Shown one piece after another: positions 56,817 to 64,000 of a stretch of DNA of 64,000 bases. The stretch is from Glebionis coronaria. Its lineage: Eukaryota > Streptophyta > Magnoliopsida > Asterales > Asteraceae. Under the pieces are notes generated by a model. It was given only the letters and a program-made list of their open reading frames with translations, had not been told where the DNA came from and did no database searches. Position 1 is the stretch's first letter. Each line of letters starts with the position of its first letter. The translations under genes and the position numbers were made by a program. The DNA is taken from positions 19,418,488 to 19,482,487 of the forward strand of contig CM046882.1 of assembly GCA_025667525.1 (NCBI GenBank). The letters run 5' to 3'.

Positions 56817-57776
56817 TTAATTGACACGCTGTTTCTCAGAGAAATCTTTTAGAACCATACGCAACATCTTGTCACCAGCAGCTTCCCTGATTCCTCTAAT
56901 CATATCATGTCGGGATATCTTGCCTTCTATGTAACCGCGACGACACAGTGTGATTTCCTTGACGGATTTAGGAGGCAGTATCCTAGATAAGTTTGCAATG
57001 AGATCACGAATTGGTATCCACGGGGAAACTGGTTTGTTCACAATCCTTTGCGTCTTGAAACTTATGACGAATTCCGGGAGAATATGAGTGTTCATGTGAC
57101 TACTCCAGATAATGTATTTCTTAGGTGACACTGCATCATCAACACCCGAATCAAACTTCTCGGAACTCGGGTGACATTGGGTAGAGACACGATTAACAAC
57201 CTCCGTTTTACCCAATAAAACACGACAAAGCAATACGTGCTTCACTCCATCACCATCAACAGTTGCAGACTCCACACTCTCGAGTGGCGAATGATCAGCA
57301 TTGAGCACAACAGCATTCCCAAACCCTGTATAGTTGCCTATATCCTTATAACTAAACCCGTACTCCACAATCCTATGAATCTCCTCTTTCGAACAGCCAC
57401 CAAACCATCCGTACTTCACATTCATCATCTCCCCTCCGTTTTTCGCCCCGATGGCGTTCGCGTATATCTGAAAGGAGGTGACCTTAGCTTGACTAACCAC
57501 ACTCTGGTCAAACATATTCCTATAAACACCTTCCACTTGAGCTTTCATCCCAATTTCACCTAGTTTCGCAACGAACTTGTTCGCTATCATCCCATGCAAC
57601 TTATCACCCTCGTCGAGCTTAACCAATCGATTAACCGTAGTCTTTTTAACGGAATTTCCAGTAACCACGCTTTCACAGTCGGAAACAACCGACTGGTCAT
57701 CACTTGAACTCTGACCGGAAAACTCACCATCATCGTTTTCATGGAAAACTCGAGGAGAAAACACTTGAGAAGACAT
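56817..57776 (-). CDS. SRO-like: SRO-type PARP-like/RST protein (SROh)
   Basis: 319 residues from the conserved MSSQVFSPRVFHENDDGEF start; the frame is open another 41 codons upstream, but that is the shared leader and promoter. The PARP-like core has MMNVKYGWFGGCSKEEIHRI, EYGFSYKDIGNYTGFGNAVV and SPKKYIIWSSHMNTHILPEF. The short linker is RIVNKPVSPWIPIRDL, and the RST domain carries LSRILPPKSVKEITLC. The protein ends early (SEKQRVN) because the sister tail LSGSMYN is replaced; the RST core is complete. It shares the extra MM before NVKYG only with SROj. Confidence 0.9.
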   Translation of the reverse strand: MSSQVFSPRVFHENDDGEFSGQSSSDDQSVVSDCESVVTGNSVKKTTVNRLVKLDEGDKLHGMIANKFVAKLGEIGMKAQVEGVYRNMFDQSVVSQAKVTSFQIYANAIGAKNGGEMMNVKYGWFGGCSKEEIHRIVEYGFSYKDIGNYTGFGNAVVLNADHSPLESVESATVDGDGVKHVLLCRVLLGKTEVVNRVSTQCHPSSEKFDSGVDDAVSPKKYIIWSSHMNTHILPEFVISFKTQRIVNKPVSPWIPIRDLIANLSRILPPKSVKEITLCRRGYIEGKISRHDMIRGIREAAGDKMLRMVLKDFSEKQRVN

Positions 57777-57863
57777 TTTAAGGAAAAAAAGTGTGAGAGG
57801 GAATGAATGGCGGTTCAAACTAAAGAGTTTTATGTGTGTGTAAAATAGTGCAAGGGACATTGG

Positions 57864-57871
57864 TTTATATA
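57864..57871 (-). promoter_or_regulatory. TATA box of SROh
   Basis: TATATAAA on the minus strand about 90 bases before the SROh start; the promoter type (ttggtttatatatgaaacg) is shared with SROj and the SROa stub, and differs from the SROb/d/g/i type. Confidence 0.55.
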
Positions 57872-58049
57872 TGAAACGAAGGTCGGTCGGTGGTAACAAA
57901 TGGTGGTGTGAATTTACCGTATTGCCCTTTAATGTCGGTTCGGTTAAGTCGGTTGCTTTTACTTGCTCACAAAGCTTTTAAATTGATATTAAAAATTTAA
58001 TTACTACCGAGTAAAAGTGTAAAACTTGATTGAATAACGAAGTTTTACT

Positions 58050-58283
58050 CGATGACGTCATCATCTTGATCATCAACAACTGGATAAACTACGCGGTTTT
58101 AACAGATTTCTTATGGGATGACGTCATCATAATCGAAAGCATTAACTTGCCGATCATCATCAGCATGATAAGAGTCACCTGACCAGGTGAACTTGTCCTC
58201 CTTTCTTCGGTGATCTGTTCATTCCTGTTGATGATTTCCGGTCGGTTTTGTGGTTGACTTGCAGCTTTTCCCGTTTTCTTCAT
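58050..58283 (-). pseudogene. Small MKKNGK-type gene, third copy, frameshifted
   Basis: ATG at 58283 reads MKKTGKAASQPQNRPEIINR; one base lost near the start and a deletion in the GGHGG stretch shift the frame compared with the copy at 12227. The shifted frame holds GMNRSPKKGG and an acidic tail. TGACGTCA sites at 58054-58061 and 58119-58126. It lies directly upstream of SROh, as the second copy lies upstream of SROa. Confidence 0.5.
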
Positions 58284-59576
58284 TTTTGAAAAGTTTCTTA
58301 GTTAGCAAGCGGTGTAGTGGCGAGATTGCTCGCCGCAGCAGAGCTGGAGGCCTTGCCGAGGCTTGCCGAGGGCTTTCGTTTCACTGTTTCGCGTGTCAAA
58401 ATAGACAAAAGAGTGTTGGCCATTATTCTTTTCATTTTTCTATTGATCCGGGTTTTTTTTTTTCTGTGTTGAGTGTGTGTTTATATGTGTTGGAAAAAAA
58501 TTCGGTTCAGTTGATATCTAGTTCGGTTCGACTTTTGGGTTGGAAAAAATTAACCGAATACCCCGAATCGATAAACACCACTGAGAACATGTATGTCAAT
58601 TTGCTAAAAAGACAAAAAAAAAAAAAGTTAAAGCCAAGGATAGTTGATTGTGGATTGAATGTGATTAGGGATGTCATCGGGGTTGGGTTGACTTGAGCCA
58701 AACTCAAACCTAACCCGATAAGACTAATTGGGTCGGGTGAAATTGTGTTGAAAATTTTTATCGGGTCATTTTTACTCGGACCACTTAACCCGACAATATC
58801 ATCGAGTATATGGTTAGATTAATTTTCTTATCGGTTTAGCGGGTAATTCGGTTTATGACATTAAGGCAAAACTACATACTGGTCTCACTTTCTGCAATAT
58901 GCATTTGTTCGTGTAGTGTGCTTTTGACATTTGATTTGTTTCATCTTTCGTATTCAGTATTAGTCATTTAGTCCTATTGTTTCAGCTAATACTGTTTGCA
59001 CTACTCTTTCTATAGACAAAGCTTTGTCACTTTCAAGTATTAGTTTTATTCAATCAAAATCATATACAGTAACAATTCTCATTTGTAAAATAACCCGATA
59101 ACTCGAATCACCTGATTCGATAAGACCCGACCCGGATACCACCGAATCCGATTCTTTATCAGGTCGAGTTGCAAATGAGTTTTTAAATGTCAAAACCCGA
59201 CTCAACCCGATGAATAACACCTAAACACTATGTCGGTTATACAAAGTCAAATCATTTGTCTTTGTTTGTTGATGTGAGGATATGAGATTGTTCTTGGTTT
59301 TGTAGACTGTTAGTAACAAAGTGTTTCCAATACTCAAAGGAATAAAAATCTAACAAACACTAACCTTGAAACGCTGTATCAGATTAAATGGTTTTAGTGA
59401 ATGACAAATGTGTAGTTTAAGAATAAAGTCAAAGATTTCATATCATAAAAAGTCAGATATCAAACCATTTGTACCCAAAAACAAAGTACATCATTTCTAT
59501 AACTCTTTGACTTACAAAGGGGTACAAACATCAAAATGTATACTGTAACCTAAAATGGCTAATCACTCTTCTTCGT
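58284..59576. repeat. SRO-linked spacer, no gene
   Basis: 58690-59576 matches 12900-13957 (with one 28-bp unit instead of about seven). 58284-58690 is not shared and shows nothing recognisable. Confidence 0.55.
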
Positions 59577-60578
59577 TCATATGGCTTGATTATACATCGA
59601 GCCAGAAAGATTGACACGCCGCTTCTCAGAGAAATCTTTTAGAACCATACGCAGCATCCTGTCACCAGCTACTTCTCTGATTCCTCTAATCATATCATGT
59701 CGAGATATCTTGCCTTCAACGTAATTGCGATGACAATGTGTGATTTCCTTGACGGATTTAGGAGGCATGATCTTGGATAATTTTGCAATGAGATCACGAA
59801 TTGGTATCTGCGGGGAAACTCGTTTCCCAAGACGAACTCCATTTACCGTCTTAAAACTTATGACGAATTCGGGCAAAATATGAGTGTTCATTTGGCTACT
59901 CCAGATAATATATTTCTTAGGAGACATCGCATCATCAACACCCGAATCAAACTCCTCGGAACTCGGGTGACATTGTGTAGAAAAACGATTAACAACCTCC
60001 GTTTTACCTAATAAAACCCGACAAAGCAATACATGTTTCACTCCATCACCATCAAGAACCGCAGACTCGACACTCTCTAGTGGCGAATGATCAGCATTGA
60101 GCACGACAGCATTCCCAAACCCCGTAGAGTTGCCTATATCCTTATAACTAAACCCATACTCCACAATCCTATGAATCTCGTCTTTTGAAACGCCGCCAAA
60201 CCATCCATACTTCACATTCTTCTCCCGTCCGTTTTTCGCCCCAATGGCGTTCGCGTATATCTGAAAGCAGGTAACCTTAGCTTGACTAACGAAACTCTTG
60301 TTAAACATGTTCCTATAAACTCCTTCCACCTGAGCTTTCATCCCATTTTCACCTAGTTTAGCAACTAAATTGTTGGATATTATCTCATACAACTTATCAC
60401 CCTCATCCAACTTAACCAATCCATTAACCGAAGTCTTTTTAACCGTGGAATTTCCAGTAACAACACTTTCACAGTCGGAAACAACGGACTGATCATCACT
60501 TGAACTCTGACCGGAAAACTCATCATCATCATTTTCATGGAAATTTCGAGGAGAAAGCACTTGAGAAGACATTGACAT
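59577..60578 (-). CDS. SRO-like: SRO-type PARP-like/RST protein (SROi)
   Basis: 333 residues, nearly identical to SROb (same MSMSSQVLSPRNF start, SAVLDGDGVKHVLLCRV and LGKRVSPQIPIRDL). It differs in a short stretch, KLYEIISNNLVAKLGENGMK, where SROb has KLHRIVASNLVAKLGENGTK; this stretch is closer to SROj. The C-terminus ends LSGSMYNQAI. PARP-like and RST domains are complete and the PARP triad is not conserved. It sits in the duplicated block that also carries the second ABCC remnant. Confidence 0.9.
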   Translation of the reverse strand: MSMSSQVLSPRNFHENDDDEFSGQSSSDDQSVVSDCESVVTGNSTVKKTSVNGLVKLDEGDKLYEIISNNLVAKLGENGMKAQVEGVYRNMFNKSFVSQAKVTCFQIYANAIGAKNGREKNVKYGWFGGVSKDEIHRIVEYGFSYKDIGNSTGFGNAVVLNADHSPLESVESAVLDGDGVKHVLLCRVLLGKTEVVNRFSTQCHPSSEEFDSGVDDAMSPKKYIIWSSQMNTHILPEFVISFKTVNGVRLGKRVSPQIPIRDLIAKLSKIMPPKSVKEITHCHRNYVEGKISRHDMIRGIREVAGDRMLRMVLKDFSEKRRVNLSGSMYNQAI

Positions 60579-60681
60579 TTTTCGAAAATTTTAAGGAAAA
60601 AAGTGTGAGAGGGAATTATTGTTGGTTTCAAACCAAAGAGTTTTATGTTTGTGTGTGTAAAATAGTGCAAGGGACATTGGC

Positions 60682-60689
60682 TATTTATA
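60682..60689 (-). promoter_or_regulatory. TATA box of SROi
   Basis: TATAAATA on the minus strand about 105 bases before the SROi start. Confidence 0.6.
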
Positions 60690-60782
60690 GTTGGTTTAAG
60701 TCGGTTCGATTGTTTTAAACTTGCTCACAAAGGGTTGGGTTAATTATGTCGGTTACTTTTACTTGCTCACAAAGGATTTAAC

Positions 60783-60907
60783 CAAAATGGTATACTTAGT
60801 CCCTCATGAATGCAAAAAGGGTATACTTAGTCCTTCATGAATGCAAAAATGGTATACTTAGTCCCTCATGAATACAAAAATGGTATACTTAGTCCCTCAT
60901 GAATGCA
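60783..60907. repeat. 30-bp minisatellite upstream of SROi, ~4 units
   Basis: Same unit as 15157-15345 (ggtatacttagtccctcat), with fewer copies. Confidence 0.88.
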
Positions 60908-61567
60908 GTTTTTGATAGATCCGTTCAACAACGGTCACTAAAATAAGTGTTTAAAAAGTGTTTGTTCACACTTACTTTTTCACATTATTAAAATTGTGTA
61001 TTTTGTAGTCTTCTTATATTCATATAATAGTAAGACGTATACATGCGGATAGTTAACAATATGTTACTAATTAATTTAAGTACAAATTTCAAAAAGAGTT
61101 CAAAGTATGTATACCTTTTCAAATCTCATCCATAGTTTTAAAAATGCGGATTCAACTTAGGGGCAAATGTGGGAAAATATATGGAGAGTTTGATAAGTGT
61201 TGGTATAAAAGTACAAAAATGTGGGAAAATATATGGAGAGATTGTAAGAGAGCAGTTTCAAGTTGATCTTTGACAGGTTTCAAGCTCTAGTTGACAGACT
61301 TTAGGCATAGCTTGATATGCTCGACAAGACGACAACTCGGGCTTAGTTAGAGCTCATCTCTGTTTAATGGATCGTCCATGCCTCATTACGACGTTGTTCT
61401 ACTCTTATTACGTACTGGTACAATATTTTGTTATAAAATGAAGAGAAGTATCTAAAAAGGGTGATTTATTTTTGTCAGCCCGTTCCCGACACACCCACTT
61501 CGATACCTCTGGTAGAAAGATTGCACAATGTTCCGTGATATCCTAACAAAAAGTAAATTTTCAATAG
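60908..61567. other. Spacer duplicated from 15346-16004
   Basis: No gene seen; nearly base-for-base copy of the SROb-ABCC spacer. Confidence 0.6.
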
Positions 61568-62041
61568 GAATGTATGATGAATTTCCTGGAAACAGAAACG
61601 GTAATCTACGTGACACATCAAGTGGAATTTTTACCCCTTTGCAGATGTCATTCCGGTAAGCTTTTGAAGTACTATTTTCTCAATTTCTCTTAATTGCAAA
61701 TAACAATCCTAATAAAATGATCATCCAAACAGGTCATGAAGGATGGAAAATATGAAGATATTCTTAACTCAGGAAGCGACTTTATAAAACTTGTTGGTGC
61801 ACATAAAGAAGCTTTATTGGAACTAGATTATGCCGGGAAGAATTTGGAGTTTGATATATCGGACATCAATGAAAACCAAAGAAGTCAGGGGACTACCAGG
61901 AAAAATATCCAAGAAGAAATTATGAACTGTCAGAACAGTAAGCAAAGGCAGCTCGTGGAAGAAGAAGCTCAAGAGAAAGGTAAAGTTGGGGCATCACGCT
62001 TACTGGAAACAATTTACATCTGGGGGCACTTGTTCCATTGA
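61568..62041 (+). pseudogene. ABCC transporter remnant, copy 2
   Basis: Exon pieces 61568-61655 and 61733-62041 around the same intron as copy 1. The first keeps ECMMNFLETETVIYVTHQ but has one extra T (cccctttgcag) that shifts its frame. The second is longer than in copy 1 and reads QLVEEEAQEKGKVGASRLLE, closer to intact ABCC proteins, before stopping. No other ABCC domains are nearby. Confidence 0.85.
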
Positions 62042-62242
62042 TAAAGTTGGGGCATCACGCTAAACTTATGCTCGTTTAAGAATAAAGTCAAAGATTTTCA
62101 TATAATAAAAAGTCAAATATCATAACATTTGTAACTGAAAACAAAAACTGAAACCTAAAAGTTAATCTACAATTACATCATTTGTACCACTGAAACACAA
62201 TCTCCAATCACTCGTCTTCGTTCCTATGGATCTACCATTTCC

Positions 62243-63205
62243 TTACTTGGCTAGATTGGCACGCTGTTTCTCAGAGAAATCTTTTAGAACCATATACAAC
62301 ATCCTGTCACCAGTTACTTCTCTGATTCCTCTAAACATATCATGTCGAGATATCTTGCCTTCAACATAACTGCGGCGACACTGTGTGATTTCCTTGACGG
62401 ATTTCGGAGGCAAGATCTTAGATAAGTTTGCAATGAGATCACGAATTGGTATCCACGGGGAAACTGGTTTGTTCACAATCCTTTGTGTCTTGAAACTTAT
62501 GACGAATTCCGGGAGAATATGAGTGTTCATCTGACTACTCCAGATAATGTATTTCTTAGGAGACACCGCATCATCAACACCCGAATCGAACTCATGGGTC
62601 GGGTGACATTGTGTGGAAAAACGATTGACAACCTCCGTTTTACCTAATAAAACACGACAAAGCAATACGTGCTTCACTCCATCACCATCAGCAACTGCAG
62701 ACTGCACACTCTCGAGTGGCGAATGATCAGCATTAAGCACAAGAGCATTCCCAAACCCCGTACACTTGCCCACATCGCCATAACTAAACCCGTACTCCAC
62801 AATCCTATCAATCTCCTCTTTCGAACAGCCACCAAACCATCCGTACTTTACATTCATCATCTCCCCTCCGTTTTTCACCCCAATGGCGTTCGCGTATATC
62901 TTAAAGGAGGTGACCTTAGCTTGACTAACCACACTCTGGTTAAACATATTCCTATAAACACCTTCCACTTGAGCTTTCGTCCCATTTTCGCCTAGTTTCG
63001 CAACGAAATTGTTGGATATCATCTCATACAACTTATCACCCTCATCCAACTTAACCAATCCATTAACCGTCATTTTATCCGAGTTTCCAGTAACCACGCT
63101 TTCACAGTCGGAAACAATCGACTCATTGTCACCAGAACTCTGACCGGAAAACTCACCATGCTCATCTTCATGCAAATTTTGAGGAAAAAACATTTGAGAA
63201 GACAT
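62243..63205 (-). CDS. SRO-like: SRO-type PARP-like/RST protein (SROj)
   Basis: 320 residues from MSSQMFFPQNLHEDEHGEF; the frame is open 39 codons further upstream through the shared leader, but the conserved Met is preferred. The PARP-like core has MMNVKYGWFGGCSKEEIDRI, EYGFSYGDVGKCTGFGNALV and QCHPTHEFDSGVDD (two residues shorter than sisters). The RST domain is complete (PIRDLIANLSKILPPKSVKE). It ends SEKQRANLAK, so the family tail LSGSMYN is lost. The PARP H and E are absent, as elsewhere. Confidence 0.9.
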   Translation of the reverse strand: MSSQMFFPQNLHEDEHGEFSGQSSGDNESIVSDCESVVTGNSDKMTVNGLVKLDEGDKLYEMISNNFVAKLGENGTKAQVEGVYRNMFNQSVVSQAKVTSFKIYANAIGVKNGGEMMNVKYGWFGGCSKEEIDRIVEYGFSYGDVGKCTGFGNALVLNADHSPLESVQSAVADGDGVKHVLLCRVLLGKTEVVNRFSTQCHPTHEFDSGVDDAVSPKKYIIWSSQMNTHILPEFVISFKTQRIVNKPVSPWIPIRDLIANLSKILPPKSVKEITQCRRSYVEGKISRHDMFRGIREVTGDRMLYMVLKDFSEKQRANLAK

Positions 63206-63286
63206 TTTAAGGAAAAAAGTGTGAGAGGGAATTAATGTTTGTTTAAAGAGTTTTATGTGTGTGTAAAATAGTGCAAGGAAGATTGG

Positions 63287-63294
63287 TTTATATA
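63287..63294 (-). promoter_or_regulatory. TATA box of SROj
   Basis: TATATAAA on the minus strand about 85 bases before the SROj start, in the SROh-type promoter. Confidence 0.55.
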
Positions 63295-64000
63295 TGAAAC
63301 GAAGGTCGGTTTGTGGTAACAAAATGGTGGTGTGAATTTACTGTATTGCCTTTTAGGTCGGTTGCTTTTTAAATCGATTACAGTCATCAACTTCGACACG
63401 ATATTTAAAATTAATTACCTACGAGTAAGACTTTATTAACAACAACGTAACTGTTTTACACGATGACGTCATCATAATCGTAAGCATCTACTAGACGATC
63501 ATCATCACATTTTGTATCCATTTTGAATCCAATCACGACACGATATCACAATATTTCGTACGGCAAAGCTTGATGAAACCACGACTAACAACATTATATG
63601 CACAAAAAACAATTCGGAACAATTTGTAACTGATAGTGGAACGGCGAATCGTGATAATTACCTGCCGATTTGTACTCGATAACACGATACCGTATTGATC
63701 TACTCAACGTCAACAAAAATTAAATCAATCACGACATCATTACGAGATAACTAGTCTTATGGGGGTGCTTGTTTCGCTTACATACTCTGGGGTTTATGTT
63801 CCTTAACGTCGCTTATTTTGAAGCTTTGTGGCTTATAGAAGTTTGATAGATGATAAATGGATACGCTACTACATCAAACACGCTTGAATCAATGTCATGA
63901 TCAAAAACTAAAAATAAACATAACCCGTCGAAATTTAAATATAACTAAAAACAAACATAACCCGTAGAAATTTAAACATCGCTTATAATGAAATCAGGTT
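63295..64000. repeat. SROj upstream region, copy of 11.8-12.9 kb
   Basis: 63340-63520 corresponds to 11870-12080 with one TGACGTCA site (63464-63471); the small-gene body is deleted here. 63530-63985 matches 12460-12895. No gene seen; the duplication runs off the window end. Confidence 0.65.

Noticed and set aside
57777..57899. N-terminal extension of SROh (41 codons)
   Set aside because: Corresponds to leader and TATA region in sister genes; the conserved start is MSSQ.

Overview
The window is nuclear DNA of a flowering plant, most likely a eudicot. It is AT-rich, introns are spliced at GT-AG sites, and the protein families are plant ones (SRO/RCD1, IRE1, subtilase, GH1 beta-glucosidase, ABCC transporter, PPR). 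Much of the rest is transposon-derived. I cannot name the species; some repeats look Asteraceae-like, but that is only an impression. No rRNA, tRNA, CRISPR array or bacterial-type operon was seen.

Two gene systems stand out. (1) A dispersed tandem cluster of ten SRO-type loci (PARP-like domain plus RST domain), all on the minus strand: six uninterrupted reading frames (13958-14950, 16734-17714, 20850-21875, 56817-57776, 59577-60578, 62243-63205), one decayed gene (53115-54055), two internal fragments (32497-33165, 34997-35383) and one 5' stub (11676-11714). The block around 11.6-16.4 kb is repeated at 57.7-62.05 kb, including a passenger ABCC-transporter remnant. (2) Two nearly identical four-exon genes on the plus strand (1817-3206 and 43693-45077). 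Each encodes a short IRE1-like protein with no lumenal sensor and no membrane segment, a degenerate kinase domain and a KEN (RNase-type) domain whose expected catalytic histidine is replaced. They lie in two copies of a segmental duplication (about 970-7455 and 37125-51275).

The duplicate pair and the repeated SRO flanks act as natural filled/empty-site comparisons, so many insertions can be delimited to the base: a 594-bp solo LTR (4271-4864), a 5'-truncated non-LTR retroelement with a restriction-like endonuclease domain (45138-46920), two PIF/Harbinger elements carrying only the Myb/SANT-type ORF1 (26672-28467, 29723-31710), a Helitron-like element (29055-31858) holding the second of these, MULE-like and hAT-like MITEs, and a Pack-MULE-like element carrying a PPR fragment (about 41619-43388).

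The most unusual theme is three large non-coding elements with inverted termini whose interiors are filled with short repeats: 5158-7365 (ACATGT-centred palindromes), 48189-51188 (CATATATG-centred palindromes) and about 38809-41590 (a roughly 20-bp ACGTTTTC unit in two opposed arms, a hairpin of more than 1 kb per arm). Two of them sit at near-equivalent positions of the duplicated IRE1-like segments. They belong to different terminal families yet share one architecture.

Other passengers are pseudogenes: a subtilase (8340-9725), GH1 beta-glucosidase pieces (33438-34996 and 56183-56395), a crooked-neck/CRNKL1 fragment (52227-52610), an OTU-domain MULE transposase tail (22780-23995), and three broken copies of a small basic/acidic protein gene rich in TGACGTCA sites. 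Of the protein-coding content, the six SRO frames and the two IRE1-like genes look capable of making full products.
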